From NCBI GenBank assembly GCA_026706395.1, contig JAPOYU010000045.1, forward strand, positions 1-11,887: 11,887 nucleotides of DNA, in the 5' to 3' direction. A program made the position numbers and the translations under genes. Below are positions 1-6,673 of the stretch, in pieces (the stretch's first letter is position 1; every line of letters starts with the position of its first letter). The notes below the pieces were generated by a model. The model was given only the letters and a program-made list of their open reading frames with translations, did no database searches and was not told the DNA's origin. The DNA comes from Chloroflexota bacterium (GTDB taxonomy: Bacteria > Chloroflexota > Anaerolineae > Aggregatilineales > Phototrophicaceae).

Positions 1-882
1 CAGTAATATAAACCCAGCCATCGTTTCGTGATGTGTGACGAGCCCGTAAACGTCGAACAGGCTTTGAACCGCGAGCTCAGGCAGGTCTCGAATAGGATTG
101 GAGTAAGGGAATTCCTCAAGATACGCCGCCCGCACATGTAAGCCCTCAGCTGTCACGTACACCACAAGGCTGCACAACGCCCCAAAGATTCCTGCGCCAA
201 GTAGAGCGATGACCTTCCAGCGAAGAGTGTGCTCAACGGCAATGCCCAGCGCCAACAGCAGCAGCAGCGAGGCGGAAAACTGGAACGCCAGATGCATTTC
301 GGAGAAGCCGGCCAGCACAAAGCAGATCCCCGCCCCGGCGATCGCAAAGGCAGTCAACATTTTTCCTGATTGCAGCTTTTGCGCCACAAAGGATGCCGCC
401 GCGAGAAAAACCATGAACAATATCACCGGCAGGAAATAAGGACCGGATCCAGAAAACCAATAAAATGCCTCTGGCACATATTGCCCGTGGATTGAGGCGG
501 CGGCGGCAATCGACGCAAAAGAGACTGACAGCGCCAGTTTATTCCGCTTGACATGCAGACAATTCAATACCTGCATGCCCAGCCAAGACAAGCCCAGTAT
601 CAAAAGGATGATATTCACAATGGGCAATACGGATACTGCGAACGTGTCATAAGGGGCAATAAAGCCGTGAATAAAATACCGGCTGTATGAGCCACCCCAT
701 AAACTTCTGCGATTGAGCACATTTTCCCAGGGTCCAAGCGTGAGCGCCCAATACATACGGCCATAATCGTCTCCCGGCAGCATGCGGCTGAATTGCCCCA
801 ATATCCCGTACATGACAGCGGGCAGCATCGCCATGGCAATCATTAGCCACTTGAACAATCGGGAGCGGACGATTGAGTTCAC
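1..882 (-). CDS. DUF6056-like polytopic membrane protein, C-terminus cut by window edge
   Basis: An uninterrupted reading frame of 294 codons runs from a GTG at 882 to base 1 with no stop, so the gene continues beyond the window. The start is chosen because AGGTG (892-888) lies five bases upstream. The product is strongly hydrophobic, with apparent membrane segments near residues 11-29, 81-101, 115-131, 150-168, 177-193, 201-214 and 223-243. After the first segment comes an extracytoplasmic-looking loop with PGDDY (36-40), then a W-G-G-S-Y-S-R-Y stretch (62-69) and an YWFSGSGPYFLP motif (141-152). This pattern of an early acidic DDY, a GRYS-like site and a YW-TG-Y-LP site resembles DUF6056 and GT-C-like membrane proteins, a family of unknown or presumed glycosyl-transfer function. 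Family assignment is from memory of the motifs; no catalytic role is shown. Sampled base composition is only about 43-48% GC, lower than its neighbours. It is divergent from the secreted protein at 1024. Confidence 0.8.
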   Translation of the reverse strand, partial: MNSIVRSRLFKWLMIAMAMLPAVMYGILGQFSRMLPGDDYGRMYWALTLGPWENVLNRRSLWGGSYSRYFIHGFIAPYDTFAVSVLPIVNIILLILGLSWLGMQVLNCLHVKRNKLALSVSFASIAAAASIHGQYVPEAFYWFSGSGPYFLPVILFMVFLAAASFVAQKLQSGKMLTAFAIAGAGICFVLAGFSEMHLAFQFSASLLLLLALGIAVEHTLRWKVIALLGAGIFGALCSLVVYVTAEGLHVRAAYLEEFPYSNPIRDLPELAVQSLFDVYGLVTHHETMAGFILL

Positions 883-1023
883 AGCTGCACCTGGACTACA
901 TAGAACCAAAAAGACATGATCAAAAACCTTGCTGTCTATCCTGATTAAGCATGATGTCAGGCTACCGGCATCAGGACAAGTGTACAATACATATACAATA
1001 TAGGCGCTCGGAGGAAGGACACA
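883..1023. promoter_or_regulatory. Divergent intergenic region with AT-rich promoter-like island
   Basis: These 141 bases separate two divergently read genes and should hold both promoters. The clearest signal is an AT-rich patch at 981-1002 in which TACAAT (a 5/6 match to the -10 consensus) occurs twice on the plus strand, at 983-988 and 994-999. The reverse strand of the same patch reads TATATT (1002-997), another -10-like hexamer. No good -35 hexamer lies at the right distance on either strand, so the assignments are weak. GGAGGAAGG at 1010-1018 is a strong ribosome binding site for the plus-strand gene. Confidence 0.35.
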
Positions 1024-2220
1024 TTGGTGGCGCGAATGCCTTTTTGCACGTTAATGATGATCATCGCGCTCTTGGTTGCCCCGACTGTCGCCGGGCAAGA
1101 CGGACTCAACCCGACTGGCGAGCCCCGCTATGGTTCGCGGGCATTGGCGCCGGGCGTTTTGACGTCGCCCTTTACACTAGATGTCGTGAGTGGCGGAGAT
1201 GTCGCTGTAAAACCACTGGCGCTGGCGGACAACTGCCTGGGTTACGCCGCGTCCGATCCTGATGTTCTGGTCGAACTGGCAGCGGGTTTCGACCGCATCA
1301 CCTTCCTTGTCGCCAGCGCGGAGGACACAACGCTCATCGCCAATCTGCCCAACGGGAGCTGGTCCTGCAATGATGATACCAATGGCCTGAACCCGGCCTT
1401 GGTTTACCACAAGGCGACGCCGGGCAGGTATCAGATCTGGATCGGCAGTTACGCGCCGGATACCTTTGACGAGGCCGTGCTGTACATTACGGAAGCCGGG
1501 CCCGAGGCTCTGCCGACCACCGCCACCGGTCCTGACCCCGCTCGCGACGCCACCTATGGCGAGACCACGCTCGCGCCCTATTTCCAACCAGCGCCATTCG
1601 CCGTACAGTTCCTGGGCGGCGGGCGCAGCCAGGCATCCGACTTTATCGATGATCCGAAATGCCGTGGCTTTGTGGCTGAGGCGCCGGATTACAGCATCAT
1701 CCTGAGCGAGGTCTTCCCCGATCTCTATTTCGCCGCGCACAGTCCAGCGGACGTGACGCTCATCATCAATGGCGCGGACGGCGGCTGGTATTGCAGCGAC
1801 AAAGACGTCGGCAAGGATCCCGTCGTTCATTTCAGCTATGCCGCCGCCGGCTTGTACGACATTTGGGTAGGCAGCGCGCAAGAGGGCAATTACACCGGCA
1901 GCATTTTATATGTGATGGAAACCGAGCCAGATCCGCCACCAGACTTCAGCATCGATACAAGTTGCCCGGGCCTGCCTGATACCGGATTGTATGTCGGCGA
2001 GCAGGCAATAATTTCCAATTCCGGCGCGGCAATATATTCCGTCCCGGAAAGCGCCTCAACCGTGATCTTCCGGCCGGCGAAGGGCACGGCGCTTTCTCTC
2101 ATCGCCGGCCCCGCCTGCATTGGTGATCAGCGCTGGTGGCGCGTCGAGTTGGGCGATGGCAATCGCGGCTGGATCGCCGAGGGCGATGGTGAATCAGTTT
2201 GGCTGGCGTCAGTCCCTTAA
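1024..2220 (+). CDS. Secreted protein with two tandem PPC-like domains and a C-terminal SH3-like domain
   Basis: This is a predicted exported protein of 398 residues with no recognised enzymatic motif. A hydrophobic signal peptide covers about residues 5-23, with likely cleavage near TVA/GQD. Two homologous beta-rich repeats follow (about 36-157 and 178-298). Each begins with YG, contains an LI-N--G-W-C-D block and ends with a G-Y-IW-GS-type strand, as in bacterial pre-peptidase C-terminal (PPC)-like domains that are sometimes annotated as 'peptidase S1'. No protease triad is visible. Each repeat has two cysteines 44 residues apart (C71/C115 and C213/C257), which suggests one disulfide per repeat. 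A Pro-rich linker (302-307) leads to an SH3b-like domain (about 320-397) with W371, W372 and the GNRGWIAEG motif. The start could be TTG 1024, GTG 1027 or ATG 1036; all lie within reach of GGAGGAAGG (1010-1018). A role in binding cell wall or another envelope ligand is inferred. Confidence 0.85.
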   Translation: MVARMPFCTLMMIIALLVAPTVAGQDGLNPTGEPRYGSRALAPGVLTSPFTLDVVSGGDVAVKPLALADNCLGYAASDPDVLVELAAGFDRITFLVASAEDTTLIANLPNGSWSCNDDTNGLNPALVYHKATPGRYQIWIGSYAPDTFDEAVLYITEAGPEALPTTATGPDPARDATYGETTLAPYFQPAPFAVQFLGGGRSQASDFIDDPKCRGFVAEAPDYSIILSEVFPDLYFAAHSPADVTLIINGADGGWYCSDKDVGKDPVVHFSYAAAGLYDIWVGSAQEGNYTGSILYVMETEPDPPPDFSIDTSCPGLPDTGLYVGEQAIISNSGAAIYSVPESASTVIFRPAKGTALSLIAGPACIGDQRWWRVELGDGNRGWIAEGDGESVWLASVP

Positions 2221-2251
2221 GTCATTCGCGCAGCCTGGCAGAATGAGTCTT
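2219..2251. terminator. Inverted repeat between convergent genes, possible terminator
   Basis: TCATTC (2222-2227) is complementary to GAATGA (2241-2246) across a 13-base loop. AAG (2219-2221) can pair with CTT (2249-2251) past a two-base bulge. The structure spans the stop codons of both convergent genes. There is no long T-run on either side, so intrinsic termination is only a possibility. Confidence 0.25.
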
Positions 2252-2558
2252 ATTCAGCGCGGCAAAGTTCTACGACCAGCCCGTTGCTCCAGCCATGTTT
2301 GGCTTCCATTTTGGCTTTGACCGCCGCGATAAGTTCGGGATCACTGGGAACACTGGCGCGCCCGGCTAAAGTCGCATCACCGAGACGGTAGGCGATCGCC
2401 GAGTTGGCGCGTATATTCCTCACCCAGTGCGCCGCCTCACGCTTCTCGGAGATGAGATAATGGCAGCCCTCATGCTCGATATACCAAATCTCGATCTCGT
2501 GCGGATTACCGCTGCGATGGCCCGTTGTGGTCAGATAGAGATATTTTGGTTCGTCCAT
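2250..2558 (-). CDS. Small nitroreductase-family deazaflavin-dependent oxidoreductase-like protein (DUF385/Ddn type)
   Basis: A 102-residue protein with the split-barrel sequence pattern of the Ddn/DUF385 family. An opening YLYLTTTGHRSG motif (residues 6-17) corresponds to the T-x-G-R/H-x-SG signature. It is followed by a hydrophobic IEIWY strand, a YLIS strand, HWVRNIRAN (44-52, equivalent to the 'W-x-NL-x-A/H-P' cofactor-side motif) and a short C-terminal helix. Known members bind F420 (a few bind flavin or heme) and reduce diverse substrates. The cofactor of this protein cannot be told from sequence. At 102 residues it is shorter than typical Ddn proteins (about 130-150) because the N-terminal helix is missing, and no in-frame extension is evident. 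The ATG at 2558 is supported by GAGG (2567-2564), five bases upstream. It converges with the secreted-protein gene and is divergent from the GNAT gene. Confidence 0.85.
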   Translation of the reverse strand: MDEPKYLYLTTTGHRSGNPHEIEIWYIEHEGCHYLISEKREAAHWVRNIRANSAIAYRLGDATLAGRASVPSDPELIAAVKAKMEAKHGWSNGLVVELCRAE

Positions 2559-2674
2559 TTTCGCCTCGTTATCCCACTCATCTGTTTGCGCCTTGCATTG
2601 GTGTGGAAACCTCGCATCATTCTACAGGCGTAGAAGCCAATTCGAAATTATCCCAGATTCCGGCAGCTAGACTA

Positions 2675-3208
2675 ATGGAGAGGAAATTGTCACTTATCAT
2701 TCGCGAAGAAAACAGAGGCGACATCAGCCAAATCCACAGCCTGGTATCGGCAGCCTTCGAGGGCGAGGCGCACGCCGACCTGGTCAATCAGTTGCGCGAG
2801 GATGAGGCGCTGCTGCTTTCCCATGTGGCGGAATTGAATGACAAGATCGTCGGTCACGCCGCCTACAGCCTCGTGACTGTCACAGATGGCGACATCGTGC
2901 AGCGTTTTCCCGCTTTGGGTCCGATTGGGGTGCTGCCACGCTACCAAGGGCGAGGCATCGGATCGGCGCTGGTCCGCGCTGGATTGGAGGCGATGAACGA
3001 TGTTGGCTACGGACTGCTGTTTTTGGTGGGAAGCCCTCTTTATTATCCCCGTTTCGGCTATCAGCCCGCGCAGCCGCTTGGCTTCACCTCCGATTATGTG
3101 GAGGATGAAGGTCGCCATGAGCACTTTATGGTAGCGGTTCTGGACGAAGGCGTTCTCGGCGGTGCCCGCGGGCATGTCCGCTTTCATGATGCTTTCAGTC
3201 TGAGCTGA
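2675..3208 (+). CDS. GNAT-family N-acetyltransferase, YhbS-like
   Basis: A 177-residue acetyltransferase expected to transfer the acetyl group of acetyl-CoA to an amine. The N-terminal IIREENRGDISQIHSLV stretch is the usual first strand and helix of the fold. The ADLVNQLRED block (34-43) is typical of the YhbS subgroup. The central strand and motif A, LGPIGVLPRYQGRGIGSAL (81-99), carry the Q-G-R-G-I-G acetyl-CoA pyrophosphate loop. A downstream YYPRFGYQPA segment is the family's 'YxRFGF' motif. The substrate is unknown. The start is uncertain: ATG 2675 lacks an obvious ribosome binding site, whereas TTG 2687 has GGAGAGGA just upstream (2677-2684) and would begin MSLIIREE, matching the family N-terminus better. 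The reading frame also stays open further upstream, but that extension has no family similarity. It is a monocistronic gene converging on the Roadblock gene. Confidence 0.9.
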   Translation: MERKLSLIIREENRGDISQIHSLVSAAFEGEAHADLVNQLREDEALLLSHVAELNDKIVGHAAYSLVTVTDGDIVQRFPALGPIGVLPRYQGRGIGSALVRAGLEAMNDVGYGLLFLVGSPLYYPRFGYQPAQPLGFTSDYVEDEGRHEHFMVAVLDEGVLGGARGHVRFHDAFSLS

Positions 3209-3209
3209 A

Positions 3210-3219
3210 TTGGCGCCAA
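3210..3219. repeat. Perfect 10-base palindrome TTGGCGCCAA in a convergent gap
   Basis: The 37-base gap between the GNAT and Roadblock stop codons contains the perfect palindrome TTGGCGCCAA. It has no loop, so it is not a terminator hairpin. It could be a dyad-symmetric protein site or chance. It is the only clear symmetry in the gap. Confidence 0.3.
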
Positions 3220-3245
3220 AGGGCTTCGTGAAAATCTGCGCCGCG

Positions 3246-3650
3246 TCATCGTCGTGCAAGGATTGCTTCAATTTCTGCCGCCGCTTTTTGCGAGGCGAAG
3301 AGCACATGCCCCATACTGGCGTCCGGCTCGACAAGCAGGGCCAAGCTCGCAGCGCCAGCGGGGCAACTCAATAGACTGCCGTTCTCGGCTTCCAGCAGCA
3401 GTCTGCCCATATGCCCTTGGGCCAGCCGGCCCAGACTGCGCTCGGCTAAGCCCGCCAGCCGGGCGGATACGGCCGCCAACTCCGCCGCGCTCAGCGGATC
3501 GCTTTGGCTGCCGCCGCGGGCCTCAGGCGAGTAGGCGGCGATAGGCAGCCCATCGCCACTGACAACGACGCAAGTCTTCACGCCCTCAGCTATCATGCCC
3601 AAGCGCCGCAATGACTCGTCGAGGGCGCGAATTCGTTCTTGCTGTTTCAT
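3246..3650 (-). CDS. Roadblock/LC7 domain protein (MglB-like)
   Basis: A 134-residue single-domain protein of the Roadblock/LC7 superfamily, whose bacterial members (MglB and relatives) often regulate small Ras-like GTPases that control polarity or motility. An N-terminal amphipathic helix (KQQERIRALDESLRRL) precedes the strand VKTCVVVSGDGLPIAAYS, the hallmark first beta hairpin of the fold. A Ser/Ala-rich central helix (AAELAAVSARLAGLAERS), a GRLLLEAENGSLLSCPAG strand pair, the LALLVEPDASMGHVLF strand and a C-terminal helix complete the fold. The ATG at 3650 is chosen because GAGGTG sits directly upstream. The frame continues to 3707, but that extension has neither a ribosome binding site nor family similarity. 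No MglA-like GTPase is in the window. A promoter-like element lies at 3720-3692. The function is inferred from the fold only. Confidence 0.85.
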   Translation of the reverse strand: MKQQERIRALDESLRRLGMIAEGVKTCVVVSGDGLPIAAYSPEARGGSQSDPLSAAELAAVSARLAGLAERSLGRLAQGHMGRLLLEAENGSLLSCPAGAASLALLVEPDASMGHVLFASQKAAAEIEAILARR

Positions 3651-3691
3651 TTCACCTCGCGCAGCGCTCACAAACTGAACGCGGCAAATTG

Positions 3692-3720
3692 AGTATAGTC
3701 CAATCAACCCCCCCGCTCAA
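3692..3720 (-). promoter_or_regulatory. Sigma70-like promoter for the Roadblock gene
   Basis: On the minus strand TTGAGC (3720-3715) and TATACT (3697-3692) are separated by exactly 17 bases. The -35 matches the consensus at 4/6 and the -10 at 5/6. Transcription would begin near 3685, giving a leader of about 35 bases ahead of the ATG at 3650. The spacer contains a run of seven G's. Confidence 0.55.
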
Positions 3721-3809
3721 GCCAAGCGCGCATCGATTTGCCGAAAGTCTTGCGGGGCTCTCTTCGTCATCCCGAACAAATGCGGCGATGAGATTCCGCC
3801 GCCGGCAAG

Positions 3810-3848
3810 TATAATCAGCAGCGCTGACTTGTCCCCTCCCATCGGAGG
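3810..3848 (+). promoter_or_regulatory. Perfect -10 box and ribosome binding site ahead of tsaE
   Basis: A perfect TATAAT lies at 3810-3815, 41 bases before the tsaE start codon, with GGAGG (3844-3848) eight bases before the GTG. The hexamer at the -35 distance is poor, so this is a candidate promoter for the tsaE-tsaB-aldehyde dehydrogenase run, supported mainly by the -10 box and its placement. Confidence 0.4.
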
Positions 3849-3856
3849 ACCTGATT

Positions 3857-4360
3857 GTGAGCGCCAAAGCGCCGAAGATGATCCACATACACAGTGACTC
3901 GCCGAAGCGCAGTGAACAGCTCGGGGCGGCCCTGGGCAAACTGCTGGGCGCGGGCGATCTCATCTGCCTTTCCGGCCAGCTCGGCGCCGGCAAGACCTTG
4001 CTCAGCCGCGGAATAGGCCTCGGCTGGGGCGCAGATCCCCCGTTGAGCAGCCCGACATTCAATCTGGTGCACGAACACCGCCGCAATTGCGATGAGATGC
4101 GGCTGCTCCACATCGATCTCTACCGAATCAGCGGGCCCGCCGATGCCGCCTCGCTGGGCATTGACGACATTGTCGATAGTGACGATATCGTGATTATCGA
4201 ATGGTCGGAGCGTCTGAGCGGCTACCTGCCCGCGGACCGGCTGCGAATCGACATCGAGTTGGGGGGAGCGCAGGAACGCGAATTGATCGTATGCGCCCGG
4301 GGACAGCGCCACCTTAGGCTGCTCGACGCCTGGCGCGAGGCGACTCTTGCCGGGACTTGA
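3857..4360 (+). CDS. tsaE: tRNA threonylcarbamoyladenosine biosynthesis ATPase TsaE
   Basis: TsaE is the P-loop ATPase that works with TsaB and TsaD to place threonylcarbamoyl on A37 of ANN-decoding tRNAs (t6A). The 167-residue product has the complete family pattern. The Walker A motif GQLGAGKT is at 40-47, SSPTFNLVHEH (64-73) is the switch-like SPTF motif, LLHIDLYRI (83-91) carries the conserved Asp, and LGIDDI (100-105) and IIEWSERL (113-120) are the characteristic C-terminal strand and E-W motif. Length is normal (about 150-170). The start is GTG 3857, backed by GGAGG eight bases upstream; ATG at codon 8 is an alternative. The stop is six bases before the tsaB start, so the two are co-transcribed. 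This is a cytoplasmic housekeeping gene. Confidence 0.96.
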   Translation: MSAKAPKMIHIHSDSPKRSEQLGAALGKLLGAGDLICLSGQLGAGKTLLSRGIGLGWGADPPLSSPTFNLVHEHRRNCDEMRLLHIDLYRISGPADAASLGIDDIVDSDDIVIIEWSERLSGYLPADRLRIDIELGGAQERELIVCARGQRHLRLLDAWREATLAGT

Positions 4361-4366
4361 GCAATC

Positions 4367-5047
4367 ATGCTGCTCGCTATAGACACCGCCACGCAAATCC
4401 TGAGCATCGCCTTGCACGATGGCGACGAGTTGCGCGCGGAATGCAGCCTGTCCGCCGGTCGCCAGCACAGCGCTTTGCTGGCACCAATGATCAAGCAAAT
4501 CATGACACAAATAGAGGTGAATACTGGCGATTTAACTGCCCTGGCTGTCGCGATCGGTCCCGGCTCTTATACCGGCTTGCGCATCGGCGTCGCGCTGGCG
4601 AAGGGTATGGCGGCCGTCAATGATCTGCCACTAGTGCCAGCGACGACGCTCGATATCGCCGCCGCGGCGCAAGACGGACGCTCTTCCGATGAGACCCTGA
4701 TCGCCACTGTGCCCGCCGGGCGGAACCGCGCCATCTGGGCCGAGTATCTGCGCCAGAGCGGCCACTGGCGGGAGCGGCGACCGGCACAGATCAGCAGTTG
4801 GCCAGAACTGCTCGCCGGCTGCAGCCGGCCCGGTCTGATTAGCGGCGAGATCACAGGCACAGGACTGAAGGCGATACGAGACGCGCAAAAAAGCGGCGAC
4901 CGGATTCGCCTACTGCCGGCGGCAGAGCGCTTGCGGCGAGCGGGATATCTGGCGGAAATCGCCTGGCGTCGCTTGCGCGGGAGCGAAGCGCACCGGCCCT
5001 TCCCGGCTGACCAGGTCATGCCGATCTACCTCAAGAGCCCCGGTTGA
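4367..5047 (+). CDS. tsaB: tRNA threonylcarbamoyladenosine biosynthesis protein TsaB
   Basis: TsaB is the ASKHA-fold partner of TsaD in the t6A synthase. It is a scaffold that dimerises with TsaD and recruits TsaE rather than being catalytic itself. The 226-residue product begins with LLAIDTATQILSIAL (the first beta hairpin of the fold, D6-T7). It carries the QHSALLAPMIKQIM helix (33-46) and the diagnostic VAIGPGSYTGLRIGVALAKG segment (61-80) used for heterodimerisation. The C-terminal half is variable, as usual in the family. The length is close to that of E. coli TsaB. No clear ribosome binding site precedes ATG 4367; translation is probably coupled to tsaE, which ends six bases earlier. 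The RimI acetyltransferase and TsaD that often neighbour tsaB are not present here. Confidence 0.95.
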   Translation: MLLAIDTATQILSIALHDGDELRAECSLSAGRQHSALLAPMIKQIMTQIEVNTGDLTALAVAIGPGSYTGLRIGVALAKGMAAVNDLPLVPATTLDIAAAAQDGRSSDETLIATVPAGRNRAIWAEYLRQSGHWRERRPAQISSWPELLAGCSRPGLISGEITGTGLKAIRDAQKSGDRIRLLPAAERLRRAGYLAEIAWRRLRGSEAHRPFPADQVMPIYLKSPG

Positions 5048-5071
5048 TTCGATGGACACAGGAGAATAACT

Positions 5072-6595
5072 ATGAGTGACATCTTGCGGCAACTAGGCAT
5101 CCAATCCATCAACTCCGGCGTCTGCACCGGAGTCGGCGGCTGGATACGCGACGCCGGTGGCGGGATCTTAGAAGTGATAAACCCCAGTAGCAATGAGACT
5201 ATCGCAACGGTCATTCAAGGCCGGGCGACGAGCTACGACGCGGCAGTGGCGTCGGCTCAAGCCGGCTTCAAGACCTGGCGCTCGTTGCCGGCGCCGAAAC
5301 GCGGCGACCTGGTCCGCGACCTCGGCAACGCCCTGCGCGAGCAGAAAGAAGCGCTCGGCCAGCTCGTCACATTGGAGAACGGCAAGATCCGCAGCGAAGG
5401 CTTGGGCGAAGTCCAGGAGATGATCGACATCTGTGATTTCGCCGTGGGGCTGTCGCGGCAGCTTTACGGTTTGACCATGCACTCCGAGCGCCCCGGCCAC
5501 CGCATGTACGAGCAGTGGCATCCCCTGGGACCCATCGGCATCATCACCGCCTTCAATTTCCCCGTCGCGGTCTGGGCTTGGAACGCCGCCATTGCCGCCG
5601 TCTGTGGCGATACCATGATCTGGAAGCCCTCGCCCACCACGCCCTTGACCGCCATCGCCGTGCAGCATATCTGCAATCGTGTCATGGCGCAGCACGGGGT
5701 CGACGGCGTCTTCAACCTCGTCATCGGCGGGAACGAGGAAGTCGGCGAGCGCATGATTAACGATGAGCGCCTGCCGCTGATCAGCTTCACCGGCTCGATC
5801 CGTGTCGGCAGGCATGTGGCGCAACGCGTCGCCGCCCGCCTCGGTCGCAGCATCCTCGAGCTGGGCGGTAACAATGGCATTATCGTGGGGGCGGACGCCG
5901 ATCTCGACCTGGCCATCCGCGCAATCGTCTTCGGCGCCGTCGGCACCGCCGGGCAGCGCTGCACCAGCACTCGCCGTCTGATCGTGCAGCGGAGCATCAT
6001 TGATGAACTCTGCCACCGCCTGACCCGCGCTTACGAATCGGTGCCCATAGGCAACCCGATGGAAGAGGGGGTCTTGATGGGTCCCCTGATCAGCGAGGGG
6101 GCGGTCGACGGTATGCTGCGAGCGGTGGAACAGGCGAAAGCAGAAGGCGGCGAAGTCTTGACCGGCGGCGGGCGGCTGTCGGATTTCGGCGGCAACTTCG
6201 TCGAACCGACGATCATTCGCATGCCGCGGCAGACGCCGCTGGTCAACGACGAGACCTTCGCGCCAATCCTCTACGTCATGTCATACGAGGGGATCGAAGA
6301 AGCGATAGCTATGCACAACGCCGTGCCGCAGGGCCTTTCCAGCGCCATCTTCACGCGTGACTTGGGAACTTCGGAAGCCTTCCTGTCCCAGGCCGGTTCG
6401 GATTGCGGCATCGCCAACGTGAACATCGGCACCAGCGGCGCGGAGATCGGCGGGGCATTCGGCGGAGAGAAAGAGACCGGCGGCGGACGCGAATCGGGTT
6501 CCGATGCCTGGAAAGCCTACATGCGGCGCCAGACCAACACGATCAACTACTCGACTGAATTACCATTGGCGCAGGGGGTGGAGTTCGACGTTTAA
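5072..6595 (+). CDS. amaB: ALDH7-family aldehyde dehydrogenase (alpha-aminoadipic semialdehyde / L-piperidine-6-carboxylate dehydrogenase)
   Basis: An NAD(P)+-dependent aldehyde dehydrogenase of 507 residues that closely follows the antiquitin (ALDH7A1) pattern from end to end. The oxyanion/cofactor Asn is in FNFP (N162) and the cofactor Lys in WKPSP (K185). The general base is in ELGGNN (E263) and the catalytic Cys in GTAGQRCTSTRR (C297). The family-specific C-terminal block, which reads SGAEIGGAFGGEK, then TGGGRESGSDAWK and TINYS, is intact. Known ALDH7 enzymes oxidise alpha-aminoadipate semialdehyde, in equilibrium with piperideine-6-carboxylate, to alpha-aminoadipate in lysine breakdown, and also detoxify other aldehydes. 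The substrate here is inferred from the family. ATG 5072 has AGGAGA (5060-5065) at good spacing. It starts 24 bases after tsaB and is probably co-transcribed. No other lysine-catabolic gene is visible. The symbol amaB follows the bacterial lysine-pathway name. Confidence 0.93.
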   Translation: MSDILRQLGIQSINSGVCTGVGGWIRDAGGGILEVINPSSNETIATVIQGRATSYDAAVASAQAGFKTWRSLPAPKRGDLVRDLGNALREQKEALGQLVTLENGKIRSEGLGEVQEMIDICDFAVGLSRQLYGLTMHSERPGHRMYEQWHPLGPIGIITAFNFPVAVWAWNAAIAAVCGDTMIWKPSPTTPLTAIAVQHICNRVMAQHGVDGVFNLVIGGNEEVGERMINDERLPLISFTGSIRVGRHVAQRVAARLGRSILELGGNNGIIVGADADLDLAIRAIVFGAVGTAGQRCTSTRRLIVQRSIIDELCHRLTRAYESVPIGNPMEEGVLMGPLISEGAVDGMLRAVEQAKAEGGEVLTGGGRLSDFGGNFVEPTIIRMPRQTPLVNDETFAPILYVMSYEGIEEAIAMHNAVPQGLSSAIFTRDLGTSEAFLSQAGSDCGIANVNIGTSGAEIGGAFGGEKETGGGRESGSDAWKAYMRRQTNTINYSTELPLAQGVEFDV

Positions 6596-6623
6596 CGTCG
6601 GGGAGCCGCGCCAAAGCAGTGGT

Positions 6624-6650
6624 CAATCCGCCCATTGCGATGGGAGATTG
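6624..6650. terminator. Interrupted hairpin between convergent genes, possible bidirectional terminator
   Basis: In the 78-base gap between the aldehyde dehydrogenase and Ddn-like stop codons, CAATC (6624-6628) pairs with GATTG (6646-6650) and CCCAT (6631-6635) pairs with ATGGG (6640-6644) around a TGCG tetraloop. The two arms are separated by a small internal loop (two bases against one). There is no following T-tract on either strand, so it may instead be an mRNA 3'-end stabilising stem. Nothing else is seen in the gap. Confidence 0.4.
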
Positions 6651-6673
6651 GGGGAGTAGAACGCAGGCAAAAT

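Noticed and set aside
153..850. Apparent set of broken short frames at the left edge suggesting a pseudogene
   Set aside because: The correct minus-strand frame is continuous for 294 codons from GTG 882 to base 1; it simply has no stop inside the window.
1177..1881. 234-residue minus-strand frame opposite the secreted PPC/SH3 protein
   Set aside because: The plus frame has a signal peptide, a strong ribosome binding site and internal repeats; the minus frame has none of these.
5168..6016. 282-residue open frame on the minus strand inside the aldehyde dehydrogenase gene
   Set aside because: Composition is dominated by Asp, Gly and Ala as the mirror of conserved ALDH codons; there is no recognisable domain and the ALDH7 frame is certain.
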